This document shows positions 7,985 through 15,937 of a stretch of 64,000 nt of DNA, one piece after another. Made by a program: the position numbers and the translations under genes. The number at the start of each line of letters is the position of its first letter. The stretch's first letter is position 1. The notes below the pieces were generated by a model. The model ran no database searches and was not told the origin of the DNA. It saw only the letters and a list, made by a program, of their open reading frames with translations. The stretch comes from Actinomycetota bacterium (GTDB lineage: Bacteria; Actinomycetota; Actinomycetes; Propionibacteriales; Nocardioidaceae). The stretch spans positions 1-64,000 of the forward strand of contig WLJH01000005.1 in NCBI GenBank assembly GCA_009701885.1, read 5' to 3'.

Positions 7985-8821
7985 TCACAAGCCCTGCGCG
8001 TCGAGGTACGCAGCACCCGCCTCCCGGCTGAGCCGGATCTTGTCGGCGACGGCGCGGAAGTCGCGCCCGGCGAAGACCGAGTCGTCGCGCTCGGAGGTGC
8101 CGCCCGCAGGGAGCACATGGGCCTCGACGTCCTCGGGAAGCTCGTCGAGCTCCCGGTGCAGCCGGTGCCGGCGCGCGACCTCGAAGGAGACCCGGGCGAC
8201 GTCCCAGGGCCGCCGCGGCGGGCGCAGCGGCCGGTCGATCCGGCCCACCTGCAGCACGAAGATCCGGGTGGCGCCGAGCTGGTGCGCCCGCGCGACGGGG
8301 ACGGAGTTCACGATGCCGCCGTCGAGGTAGTGCTCCCCGTCGATCCGCTTCGGGGGCAGCAGCCCGGGCACGGCGGCGCTCGCCACCACCGCGTCGACGA
8401 CGTCCCCGGTGTCGAACCAGTGCTCCGCGGCTCGCTCGATGTTGGCGGCGCAGACCTGGAGCGGCACCGCGAGGTCGGCGAAGGTCACCTCCCCGAGCTC
8501 CTCCCGCAGCCGGGTCGCCAGCGGCCGCGCCGACCACACGTGGGTCCCGGTCACGACGGCCCGCCGGACCGCGCGCAGCGGGTTGTCGCCGTACACCTCC
8601 TTGGAGGAGGCCGCGACGCCCTGCCACAGGTCGGTGAGCCGGTCCACGACGCCGGGGTGGGGGTCCTGGGCGACGAAGGCGCCGTTGAGCGCGCCGACGC
8701 TGGTGCCGAGGACCAGGTCGGGGGTGATGCCGCGGTCGAGCAGGGCACCGAGCATGCCGACCTCGACGGCGCCGAGCGCACCGCCTCCCCCCAGGACGAA
8801 GGCGGTGCGGGGCGCGGTCAC
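7985..8821 (-). CDS. Patatin-like phospholipase family protein
   Basis: A 278-aa cytosolic serine hydrolase with the patatin Ser-Asp dyad. The oxyanion loop is LGGGGALG, the nucleophile S41 lies in GTSVG, and the catalytic Asp is D167 in DGGIVNS. These motifs are complete, so lipase or acylhydrolase activity is likely; the lipid substrate is unknown. It resembles stand-alone bacterial patatins of the RssA/YlbK type in length. It precedes the acyltransferase on the same strand but with a gap of about 180 bases, so co-transcription is uncertain. Confidence 0.88.
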   Translation of the reverse strand: MTAPRTAFVLGGGGALGAVEVGMLGALLDRGITPDLVLGTSVGALNGAFVAQDPHPGVVDRLTDLWQGVAASSKEVYGDNPLRAVRRAVVTGTHVWSARPLATRLREELGEVTFADLAVPLQVCAANIERAAEHWFDTGDVVDAVVASAAVPGLLPPKRIDGEHYLDGGIVNSVPVARAHQLGATRIFVLQVGRIDRPLRPPRRPWDVARVSFEVARRHRLHRELDELPEDVEAHVLPAGGTSERDDSVFAGRDFRAVADKIRLSREAGAAYLDAQGL

Positions 8822-8840
8822 GGGCGACGGGGCAGGACGC

Positions 8841-9257
8841 TCAGGCGGCCGTCGGAGCGGTCGGCCCGGTCGACCCGGCGTCGGCCCACTCGGCGCGCAC
8901 CCGGCGGGTGGCGCGGTGCTCGGCCCAGAAGCTCAGCAGCGGGACGGTGCCGGAGACCAGGGTGACGGCCGTGAAGGGGATGTCCCAGTCGGCCCGGCGC
9001 GAGAGCCAGAAGGCGCTGAACAGGAAGATCATGTAGAGCCAGCCGTGGGCGACCCCGAGGTACTCGGAGATGTTGGAGCCCAGCTCCCAGCCGGCACCGG
9101 TGTCCTTGGCCAGCCAGGGCGCGTCGGAGACGAGGTAGCCGTAGTGCAACGGCAGGCCGACCAGGCACAGCACCACCAGCAGGACGCCGACGATCGCGGC
9201 CATGGTGCGGTAGGCCCGCAGCGGGGTGCGGAGGTCGTCGGGGAGCTCGTGCGTCAC
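8841..9257 (-). CDS. DUF3817 family membrane protein
   Basis: A 138-aa protein with about four hydrophobic helices and the DUF3817 pattern LPLHYG, HGWLYMIFLFSAFWLSRR. This family is common beside other membrane genes in actinobacteria and has no assigned function. Its GTG start overlaps the stop of the SURF1 gene (GTGA), so the two are probably coupled. The patatin gene begins 20 bases beyond its stop on the same strand. Confidence 0.85.
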   Translation of the reverse strand: MTHELPDDLRTPLRAYRTMAAIVGVLLVVLCLVGLPLHYGYLVSDAPWLAKDTGAGWELGSNISEYLGVAHGWLYMIFLFSAFWLSRRADWDIPFTAVTLVSGTVPLLSFWAEHRATRRVRAEWADAGSTGPTAPTAA

Positions 9258-10042
9258 GTGCCCGACGGTACCGGGGTGTCGGAGGTGGCCTCCTCGGCCG
9301 CGTCCTCCTCGTCGCGGCGCCGGGTGACGTCGCGCACGTAGCGCCACCACACGAAGGCCGCGAAGGCTGCGAAGACCACCCACTCCAGGGCGTAGAGCAG
9401 GTTGCGCAGGCCGGTGCCGCCCGCCGGCGGGGGCAGCTCCTCGAGGTCGGCGGGGGCCAGGGTGGCGGCCGCCTCGAGCGGGTCGGTGCGCTCCTGGTCG
9501 AGGACGGCGTAGGCGCCGTAGAGGTCCTGGTCGACGTGCTGGATCAGGTCGGCGGTGCGGACCTGCGGGACGACGTCGTCGGTGCGGTCGGTGTCGGCCT
9601 CGCCGGTGCCGTCGGTCGGCTGGAGCCAGGCGGTGACCGCCCCCGGACCGGTCGGCGCGGCCGGGGCGTCCTCGACGGTGGGCGACCAGCCGAGCACGAC
9701 GGGGAGCGCGGGGTCGGTGGCGGCGCCCACGGCCAGCGGGGTCACGACCCAGAACCCGTCGCGCCCCTCGTGCTCGCGCCCGGAGACGTAGACGGTGCCC
9801 TCAGGGAGCCAGCTGCCCTCCACGAGCACCGGCTGGCCGACGTACTCACCCGGGAACGGGTCGTCGGGACCCATCGCCTCGGCGAGCGGGATCGGCTCGA
9901 CCTGCGTCAGGTCGACGGCCTCGGCGTCGCGTCGCGCCTGGTAGGAGTCCCACTGCCACCAACCCAGCCCGCTCGCCGCGGCCACCATGAGCAGCGCGAG
10001 CAGGTGCGCCCCCCAGTAGCGGGGGGCGAGGACGGAGAGCAC
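9254..10042 (-). CDS. SURF1 family cytochrome oxidase biogenesis protein
   Basis: SURF1 proteins assist assembly of the aa3-type cytochrome c oxidase, probably at the haem a insertion step. This 262-aa protein has the standard two-helix topology: a first transmembrane helix near residues 11-29 followed by GWWQWDSYQARRDA, an extracytoplasmic domain, and a C-terminal helix in LLYALEWVVFAAFAAFVWW. An acidic cytoplasmic tail follows. The GTG start lies six bases after a TACCCT -10 hexamer, implying a leaderless transcript. It leads the unit with DUF3817. No other oxidase genes lie in this window. Confidence 0.88.
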   Translation of the reverse strand: MLSVLAPRYWGAHLLALLMVAAASGLGWWQWDSYQARRDAEAVDLTQVEPIPLAEAMGPDDPFPGEYVGQPVLVEGSWLPEGTVYVSGREHEGRDGFWVVTPLAVGAATDPALPVVLGWSPTVEDAPAAPTGPGAVTAWLQPTDGTGEADTDRTDDVVPQVRTADLIQHVDQDLYGAYAVLDQERTDPLEAAATLAPADLEELPPPAGGTGLRNLLYALEWVVFAAFAAFVWWRYVRDVTRRRDEEDAAEEATSDTPVPSGT

Positions 10043-10048
10043 GCCCCT

Positions 10049-10054
10049 AGGGTA
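10049..10054 (-). promoter_or_regulatory. -10 hexamer TACCCT for the SURF1 gene
   Basis: TACCCT ends six bases before the SURF1 GTG start, the spacing of a leaderless actinobacterial promoter. Confidence 0.5.
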
Positions 10055-10111
10055 CGAGCGCGGCCGAAGCCCGTTGCCACCGGTGTAACCCACGACACTG
10101 GTCTGACCACG

Positions 10112-10140
10112 TGACCTCTGCCGCCCGTGCTGGCTACCGT
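10112..10140 (+). promoter_or_regulatory. Promoter of the FadR-type regulator gene
   Basis: A TGACCT -35-like hexamer, a 17-base spacer and the -10 TACCGT precede the ATG by seven bases, again suggesting a leaderless mRNA. Confidence 0.5.
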
Positions 10141-10147
10141 CGCTCTG

Positions 10148-10879
10148 ATGCCCCTCACCCCCGTGACCCGCCGCTCGGTGCCCGACGAGGTCTTCGACCA
10201 GGTCCTCGCCGAGGTCGTCGACGGCGGCCTCGCCCCCGGCGAGCAGCTGCCCAGCGAGCGACGGCTGGCCGAGGTCCTCGGCGTCTCCCGCCCGGCCGTG
10301 CGCGAGGCCCTGCAGCGGATGGCGGCGACCCGGCTGGTCGAGGTGCGCCAGGGCGAGGCCACGACCGTCCGCGACTTCAAGAGGTACGCCGGCCTCGACC
10401 TGCTCCCCCGCCTGCTGGTCCGTGCGGGGGGCCTGGACACCGCCGTGGCCCGCAGCGTCCTCGAGGCGCGGCTGGCCGTGGGCCCGGCCGTCGCCGCGCT
10501 GGCCGCCGAGCGCGGCGGACCGACCCTGGCTGCGGCGCTGGACGAGGTCGTCGACCGGCTTGGTGCCACCGACGACGACGTCGAGCGCCAGGTGCACGCC
10601 CTCGAGCTGTGGGACCAGGTCGTCGACGCGGCCGACTCGATGGTCTTCCGACTCATGTTCAACAGCCTGCGCGCGGCGTACGAACCCGCGCTGGAGGCGC
10701 TCGCCCCCGTGATGGCGCTCGAGGTCGGCCAGGTCGAGGCCTACCGGCTGCTCGTCGCGGCCATCGCCAGCGGCGACCCGGAGGTCGCCCGCGCTGCCGC
10801 CGACCGGGTCCTGCGACCCGCCACCGACACGATCCTGGGCGCACTCGGCGCACTCGACCCGACAGGAGCCGTCCGATGA
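10148..10879 (+). CDS. GntR/FadR family transcriptional regulator
   Basis: A 243-aa regulator with an N-terminal winged HTH (about residues 10-75), recognisable by LPSERRLAEVLGVSRPAVREAL, and a C-terminal all-helical FCD domain typical of FadR-subfamily ligand sensors. The ATG start is chosen for its position just after a good promoter; an earlier in-frame GTG would sit inside that promoter. The stop overlaps the start of the fatty-acid-hydroxylase-like gene (ATGA), so regulator and enzyme are co-expressed and the regulator probably controls this pair. The ligand is unknown; a lipid or acyl-CoA is a guess from the neighbour. Confidence 0.88.
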   Translation: MPLTPVTRRSVPDEVFDQVLAEVVDGGLAPGEQLPSERRLAEVLGVSRPAVREALQRMAATRLVEVRQGEATTVRDFKRYAGLDLLPRLLVRAGGLDTAVARSVLEARLAVGPAVAALAAERGGPTLAAALDEVVDRLGATDDDVERQVHALELWDQVVDAADSMVFRLMFNSLRAAYEPALEALAPVMALEVGQVEAYRLLVAAIASGDPEVARAAADRVLRPATDTILGALGALDPTGAVR

Positions 10880-11604
10880 CCCGAGTCGACCCCCGGATCG
10901 AGGCCGAGGCCGCGGCCCAGGTCGCCGCCGACGAGGCCCGCATCACCGGGCAGGCCCGCCGTCGCCAGTCGCTGCCCCTCTCCGGCGCATTCCGCCAGTT
11001 CTGGCGCCACCCCAGCCCGCCGGTCATCACCGCGGCGCTGGTCGTGGCCATCACCGGGCGGGTCCTCGCCGGCGCGGGCACCTGGTGGGAGCTGCTCGTG
11101 CCCGCCGTCCTGCTCGCGCTCTTCCCGCTGCTGGAGTGGACGGTCCACGTGGTGGTGCTGCACTGGAAGCCGCGCAGCATCGGTCGACTGGTCATCGACC
11201 CGCACCTGGCCCGCGAGCACCGCGCGCACCACGCCGACCCGCGTGACCTGCCGCTGGTCTTCATCCCGTTCCGCTCGCTCGTCGGGATGATCGTGTCCCT
11301 CGCGCTGCTGTCGTGGTGGCTCGCGCCGACCGCCACCTGGGGCTGGACGGTCCTGGTGACGACGTACACCGTCGCGCTCGGCTACGAGTGGACCCACTAC
11401 CTCGTGCACAGCGACTACAAGCCGCGCACCCGCGTCTACCGCGCGATCTGGCGCAACCACCGGCTGCACCACTACAAGAACGAGCACTACTGGTTCGCCG
11501 TCGTCACCGCCGGCACCGCGGACCGGCTGCTCGGCACCTACCCCGACCCCGGCACGGTCCGCTCCTCGCCGACCGTCAAGGCGCTGCACGCCCAGGACGC
11601 CTGA
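10876..11604 (+). CDS. Fatty acid hydroxylase / sterol desaturase superfamily protein
   Basis: A 242-aa integral membrane di-iron enzyme family member. The His clusters that bind iron are visible: EWTVHVVVLHWK, HLAREHRAHHADP, EWTHYLVHSDYKP and RNHRLHHYKNEHYW. Hydrophobic segments lie between them. These enzymes hydroxylate or desaturate lipids, carotenoids or sterols; the substrate cannot be told from sequence. Translational coupling to the FadR regulator suggests regulated lipid modification. The next gene is convergent, and the interval carries a repeat array. Confidence 0.85.
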   Translation: MTRVDPRIEAEAAAQVAADEARITGQARRRQSLPLSGAFRQFWRHPSPPVITAALVVAITGRVLAGAGTWWELLVPAVLLALFPLLEWTVHVVVLHWKPRSIGRLVIDPHLAREHRAHHADPRDLPLVFIPFRSLVGMIVSLALLSWWLAPTATWGWTVLVTTYTVALGYEWTHYLVHSDYKPRTRVYRAIWRNHRLHHYKNEHYWFAVVTAGTADRLLGTYPDPGTVRSSPTVKALHAQDA

Positions 11605-11633
11605 GCCCGGGGTGGTGGCTGACCCGCCGCATC

Positions 11634-11803
11634 TTCGAGGGTGACCCGTCGCGTTTCCGAGGCTGAGCCGTCAGGTCTTCGCAGATGCCTGGTCATGTGC
11701 CGCGTCACCGTCTAAGTAGCGACGGGTCACCCTCGAGGTAGCGACGGGTCACCCTCGAGGTAGCGACGGGTCACCGTCGAAGTAGCGACGGGTGAGCGTG
11801 CGG
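11634..11803. repeat. 22-bp tandem repeats with an inverted copy upstream
   Basis: Four units beginning GTAGCGACGGGTCACC run head to tail at 11716-11803, the first two identical, the third with two changes and the fourth more diverged. An inverted copy (TTCGAGGGTGACCCGTCGC) lies at 11634-11652. Together they can fold into alternative hairpins between two convergent genes. Confidence 0.85.
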
Positions 11804-11807
11804 AGGG

Positions 11808-12755
11808 TCAGTCGGCGCAGGCGGCGAAGGGGAGCCCGCGACGCAGGGTGAGCTCGGCGGCGGCGACGGGGTCGACGAGGCGGTAGCCGATGCGCCCGGT
11901 GCCGGGATCGGCGACGCCGCCCTCGAAGGCGCGCGCCACGTCGGGGGAGGACTCGGCCAGCTCGACCCGGGCGAAGAGGTCGTCGCGGTCCTCACCGAGG
12001 CGGATGGTGGCCAGCGTCCCCTCCAGGTTGACGGCGTACGCCGTCAGCGGCTCGAGCCCGGCGGCCCCGTCCGGCGCGGGGACGCAGCCGCGCTCGACGT
12101 AGGTGCCGACGGCCGTGCCGGTGACGAGCATCCCCGTGGCGTCCTCGGAGGCCCAGGACTCGCCCACCTCCACGTCGACCGCAGCGCCGGAGAGCACGAG
12201 GCCGTCCTCGACGTCGACGACCGCGTCGGCCAGCGGGCCGACCCCGGCCTCGACCGCCTCCTCGACCGCGCGCGGGTCGATGATCGGGTGCAGGCCGAGG
12301 ATCCAGCCGACCTCCTGGCCCTCGGCGTCGAAGAGGCGGGCCTCCCAGCCGACGTCCTCCTGGGCGAAGCTGTGGTCGCGCAGCAGCTGCGGGCCCACGG
12401 GACGCAGCAGCCCGTCGGAGAGGATCGCGGTCTCGCGCTGGGCGCGGTCCCAGAAGGCCGCCCGCTCCCGAGCAGGCAGGTCGCTGGAGAGCTCGAGCAG
12501 CCCCAGCTGCGTGGCCGCGCGGTCGAAGTCGGTGACGGTCAGCGCCGTGACGTCCAGCGGCACGTGCGGGAGCGCGCGCTGGGCCGCGGTCACGGAGTCG
12601 GCACTCACCGACTGGGTCGCGACGGGCCCGGGGGGCTCGACACCCTGCGGGGGCGCGTCGTCCCCGCTGCACCCGGCGAGGGCGGCGCCCAGGACGAGCA
12701 CGACGGCGCCGGCGGCCGCCCGGCCGCCGACCCTCCCCGGACGAGTCGCATGCAC
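11808..12755 (-). CDS. Secreted lipoprotein of unknown function
   Basis: A 315-aa protein with a lipoprotein signal: basic start, hydrophobic stretch (13-25) and lipobox LAGC with the modified Cys at 29, followed by a Pro/Gln-rich linker. The mature part is acidic and shows no motif I can name; it contains a few scattered cysteines, including one three residues from the end (FAACAD). It is expected on the outer face of the membrane. It stands alone between convergent repeats and the HMG-CoA reductase gene on the same strand, about 150 bases apart. Confidence 0.75.
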   Translation of the reverse strand: MHATRPGRVGGRAAAGAVVLVLGAALAGCSGDDAPPQGVEPPGPVATQSVSADSVTAAQRALPHVPLDVTALTVTDFDRAATQLGLLELSSDLPARERAAFWDRAQRETAILSDGLLRPVGPQLLRDHSFAQEDVGWEARLFDAEGQEVGWILGLHPIIDPRAVEEAVEAGVGPLADAVVDVEDGLVLSGAAVDVEVGESWASEDATGMLVTGTAVGTYVERGCVPAPDGAAGLEPLTAYAVNLEGTLATIRLGEDRDDLFARVELAESSPDVARAFEGGVADPGTGRIGYRLVDPVAAAELTLRRGLPFAACAD

Positions 12756-12906
12756 GGGCAGAGTGTGCCACCCCGGGGACCTCCGGATCGTGACTTCGGC
12801 CCGACCGAGACAGCCGTCACGGCCGGTCGCCGCCGGCGGGACGTCATGCGCGCTGCACCGAGGGACCTCCCGCCCGCACGACGTCCCGAGCGGGCGGGGC
12901 TGGGCC

Positions 12907-14079
12907 CTAGGGACGGTTGCGCCCCAGGTCGTCGTGCGCCTGCACCCACTCCTCGGCCACGACGGCCGAGCCGAGCGACAGCTCCCCGGCCAGGACCGTC
13001 GCGGCGATGATCTCGGCCAGCTTCAGGACCCCGCCGCTGCCGTAGCAGCCCAGCAGCTCCAGGCACTCCCGCTGGGTGGCCAGGCCCGTGCCGCCGCCGT
13101 ACGTCGCCACGATGAGCGAGGGCAGGGTCACGGAGGCGTAGAAGTCCCCGTTGGGCAGCAGCTCGGAGAAGCCGTAGAGCGCGGAGGACTCCGCCACGTT
13201 GGCGACGTCCTGCCCGGTGGCGATGAAGATCGCGGTGATGCCGTTGGCGGAGTGGTTGCCATTGTTGTTGGTCACGCTCATGATCGACCCGAGCTGACCG
13301 CGCATCCGCGCGGCGTAGAGCTTGTCGGTCGAGACGTGCATCTGCTCCTCGACCAGCGCCGCGGGCAGGGTGATCTCGGCGACGACCCGCTTGCCGCGGG
13401 TGTGGAGCATGTTGACCACCGAGGTCTTCTTGTCCGTGGCGAACTGCCCTTCGAGCAGGAAGTGCAGCTCACCGGGGTAGTGCTGCTTGATCCAGGCGCA
13501 CGCCGCGAACGTCGCCTTGCCGGTGAGGTTCTGCCCCGCGGCGTCGCCGGTGGAGTAGTTGAACCGGGTGTAGAGCAGCTTCGAGGCGCCGAAGGTCTGG
13601 ATGTCGAGCAGCTTGCCGGTGCCGGTCGTGGCCTCGGCCGCGGCGGCGACCTCCGGCACCTGCGCGTCCAGCCACACCTTGAAGTCACGTGCCTCGCGGG
13701 CGCTGGCGAAGCTGAAGACGGGGGCGCGCTGCATCCGGTCGTCGAGCACCGTCGTGGTGATCCCGCCGGCGGCGCGGCACAGCTTCATCCCCCGGCTGTA
13801 CGACGCCACGAGGGTCCCCTCGGTGGTGGCGAGCGGCACGAGGAACTCGCCGGTCGCGTGCTCGCCGTTGACCAGCAGCGGACCGGCCAGCCCGATCGGC
13901 ACCTGCGCGACGCCGAGGAAGTTCTCGATGTTGCCCGGCAGCGTGCTCGGCTCCAGGGAGTACGACGACACGTGCTCGAGCCGGGCACCGGTCTGCTCCT
14001 CGGCGTAGGTCCGGCGCGCCGCGATGGCCTGCGCCCCGTAGTCGTCGTCGCGGTCGCGGGGGATCGTGGGCAGCGTCAC
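12907..14079 (-). CDS. hmgA: Hydroxymethylglutaryl-CoA reductase
   Basis: Catalyses the NAD(P)H-dependent reduction of HMG-CoA to mevalonate, the committed step of the mevalonate isoprenoid pathway. The 390-aa protein carries the family blocks ENFLGVAQVPIGLAGPL, catalytic E87 in PLATTEGTL, lysine in DKK (216-218), D291 in ATGQD, and GGGTGLATQRECL. H382 near the C-terminus aligns with the catalytic His of the SHM motif of class I enzymes, although the surrounding residues differ. There is no membrane domain, as usual for prokaryotic forms. No other mevalonate gene lies nearby. Most actinobacteria rely on the MEP pathway, so the presence of this enzyme is notable. Confidence 0.9.
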   Translation of the reverse strand: MTLPTIPRDRDDDYGAQAIAARRTYAEEQTGARLEHVSSYSLEPSTLPGNIENFLGVAQVPIGLAGPLLVNGEHATGEFLVPLATTEGTLVASYSRGMKLCRAAGGITTTVLDDRMQRAPVFSFASAREARDFKVWLDAQVPEVAAAAEATTGTGKLLDIQTFGASKLLYTRFNYSTGDAAGQNLTGKATFAACAWIKQHYPGELHFLLEGQFATDKKTSVVNMLHTRGKRVVAEITLPAALVEEQMHVSTDKLYAARMRGQLGSIMSVTNNNGNHSANGITAIFIATGQDVANVAESSALYGFSELLPNGDFYASVTLPSLIVATYGGGTGLATQRECLELLGCYGSGGVLKLAEIIAATVLAGELSLGSAVVAEEWVQAHDDLGRNRP

Positions 14080-14135
14080 GAGCCGCGAGCCTAGTGACGC
14101 GGTCCCGCTCCGGCGTCACCTCGACGCGCGGTCCC

Positions 14136-14141
14136 TACGAT
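14136..14141 (+). promoter_or_regulatory. -10 hexamer TACGAT for the pRiA4b-like gene
   Basis: TACGAT ends six bases before the GTG start, again a leaderless arrangement. Confidence 0.45.
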
Positions 14142-14147
14142 GGGTCC

Positions 14148-15620
14148 GTGCCCACCCCCGACCAGGGCCCCGGTGACCCGGACGGTCCTGACCAGCCCGG
14201 TGACTCCGACGAGGTGCTGCGGCAGTTCGCCGCGATGGTCGCCGCACCCGACCTGGCCGAGCTGCGAGGGCTCGGGAGCGCGACGGACGCCGACCCGTTC
14301 GCCCGGCGCACCACCAACCCGCACCTGCGCCGACCGCGGCGCGCGACCCCGGTCCTCCTGCGGGTCCGGGTCGACCTGGCCGGCGCGGCCCCGCCGATCT
14401 GGCGACGTCTCGCGCTGCGCTCGGACCTGACGCTCGCGGCCGTCCACGACGTGCTGCAGGCGGCGTACGACTGGGCGGGCGGGCACCTGCACCGCTTCGC
14501 GATCGGAGGCGACTGCTTCGACCCTCGGGCCGAGTGGTTCCTGTGCCCCTTCGACGCCGTGGAGGGCGACGACCTGGGGACGCCCGACTCCGAGGTCACC
14601 CTCGACGAGGTGCTGGTCGAGCCGGGGGACGTCCTGCACTACGTCTACGACTACGGCGACGAGTGGGACCTGGTGCTGGTGCTCGAGGAGGTCACGCCCG
14701 TCGGGACGACGACGCCCCCCGCGGCGTGCCTCGACGGCGAGCGCGCCGCCCCGCCCGAGGACTGCGGCGGGGTGCGGGACGTCGCCGACCTCGTCGGCCT
14801 GCTCGAGGACCCGAACGCCTTCGACACTGCCGGGGTCGACCGGCTGGTCGCCGCGAGCACCGCGCTGCTGGCGTTGAGGCCGGATCTCGCCGAGCTGCTC
14901 GGCCGGCTGCGTGCCACGCCGGTCGGACCGGAGCTGCTCGCCCGCGTCGCCGAGGTCGCAGGCGTCACCGGACCACCGTCACGCGGCGAGGTCCCCGACG
15001 AGGCCATCCTGCTCTCACACCTGGCCGGCCACCGGTGGTTCCTGCAGCGCGCGCAGGACGGGGGGCTGCCGCTCACACCCGCCGGCTACCTCAGGCCGGT
15101 CGACGTGGCGGCCGCCGCGGCAGTCCTGCCCTCGTGCTCCCACTGGCTGGGCAGGGCCAACCGGGAGGACCTCACCTGGCCCGTGCGCGAGCTGCGCGCC
15201 GAGCTCCAGCGCATGCGGCTGCTGCGCAAGCACCAGGGCCGCCTCGTGCTCACCCCTGCCGGTCGCCGCGCCGTCGCCGACCCCTCGGCCCTGTGGGAGC
15301 ACCTGCGGCTGCACCTGGTGTCGGGGTCCGTGGACACCTTCGAGGTCCAGGCCCGCCTGCTCGCCCTGCTGTACGTCGCCTCGCAGCCGCGCGGCCACCA
15401 CGAGCACCGCCTGGCCGACGCCCTCACGTGGCTGGGCTGGCGCGAACGCGGCACACACCCCATCAGCCCGGACACCGCCGCCTGGGCGATCTCCGAGGTC
15501 ACGAGCGCGCTGACGGAGGTGGCGGTGCGGGACGAGGACCCGTCTCGGGCGGGACGGTCGTCGCGCCGGCTCTCGCCCGTGGCCGTCGAGCTGGCCCGCG
15601 CGGCGCTGGCGCCCTGGTGA
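14148..15620 (+). CDS. Plasmid pRiA4b ORF-3 family protein
   Basis: A 490-aa protein whose first half (about residues 60-200) matches the pRiA4b ORF-3 / IS1096 TnpR-like domain: LLRVRVDLAGAAPPIWRRL, DWAGGHLHRFAIGG and the acidic core VYDYGDEWDLVLVLEE. The second half is helical with no recognised motif and repeated TPAGYL/TPAGR-like pieces that resemble winged-helix units. The family is widespread in mobile elements and chromosomes and has no proven biochemical function. The start follows a TACGAT hexamer. It lies immediately left of the tRNA-Ala remnants that bound the island, so it is chromosomal or a leftover of an older insertion. Confidence 0.8.
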   Translation: MPTPDQGPGDPDGPDQPGDSDEVLRQFAAMVAAPDLAELRGLGSATDADPFARRTTNPHLRRPRRATPVLLRVRVDLAGAAPPIWRRLALRSDLTLAAVHDVLQAAYDWAGGHLHRFAIGGDCFDPRAEWFLCPFDAVEGDDLGTPDSEVTLDEVLVEPGDVLHYVYDYGDEWDLVLVLEEVTPVGTTTPPAACLDGERAAPPEDCGGVRDVADLVGLLEDPNAFDTAGVDRLVAASTALLALRPDLAELLGRLRATPVGPELLARVAEVAGVTGPPSRGEVPDEAILLSHLAGHRWFLQRAQDGGLPLTPAGYLRPVDVAAAAAVLPSCSHWLGRANREDLTWPVRELRAELQRMRLLRKHQGRLVLTPAGRRAVADPSALWEHLRLHLVSGSVDTFEVQARLLALLYVASQPRGHHEHRLADALTWLGWRERGTHPISPDTAAWAISEVTSALTEVAVRDEDPSRAGRSSRRLSPVAVELARAALAPW

Positions 15621-15639
15621 GGCCGGGTGTCACCGAGTC

Positions 15640-15725
15640 GGTGGAGCCTAGGGGACTCGAACCCCTAACCCCCTGCTTGCGCAGCCCAGGATGACCGAGC
15701 CGCTACCAATTGCGCCCCCGCCGCC
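15640..15725 (-). pseudogene. Degenerate tRNA-Ala copy (older integration scar)
   Basis: The 3' half (T arm, acceptor 3' strand) is identical to the intact tRNA-Ala at 32.3 kb, and GGCGCAATTGGTAGC of the D arm is also present. The anticodon region is replaced by an unrelated insertion about ten bases longer, and the 5' acceptor strand no longer pairs with the 3' strand. It should not give a functional tRNA. Confidence 0.7.
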
Positions 15726-15742
15726 GAGGGCGAGAGGACTTC

Positions 15743-15790
15743 GGTGGAGCCTAGGGGACTCGAACCCCTAACCCCCTGCTTGCAAAGCAG
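15743..15790. repeat. attL: 48-bp copy of the tRNA-Ala 3' end
   Basis: Identical over 48 bases to 32304-32351, running from the encoded 3' end through the T arm to the anticodon stem. Identity ends exactly after GCAAAGCAG. The outer flank is chromosomal, the inner flank leads to the integrase. Confidence 0.93.
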
Positions 15791-15937
15791 TCCGAGCCAC
15801 CGCTGCTCTGTTCGATCTGAGCGTAAAACTGCTGGTCAGACGTGGTCAGGGCCGGTCTCGTTGCGTCAGTCTTTCCCCCACTGGTCCCCCACGGGGTAGT
15901 GTCGGTGCCATCGCAGCATGGGGCGAGGAGGACTGGG

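Noticed and set aside
11716..11803. Tandem 22-bp array as a CRISPR
   Set aside because: Units are directly adjacent with no unique spacers, and no cas genes are present.
14091..14639. 182-aa minus-strand frame at the start of the pRiA4b-like gene
   Set aside because: Shadow of a better supported gene with a promoter; His/Arg/Val-rich without motif.
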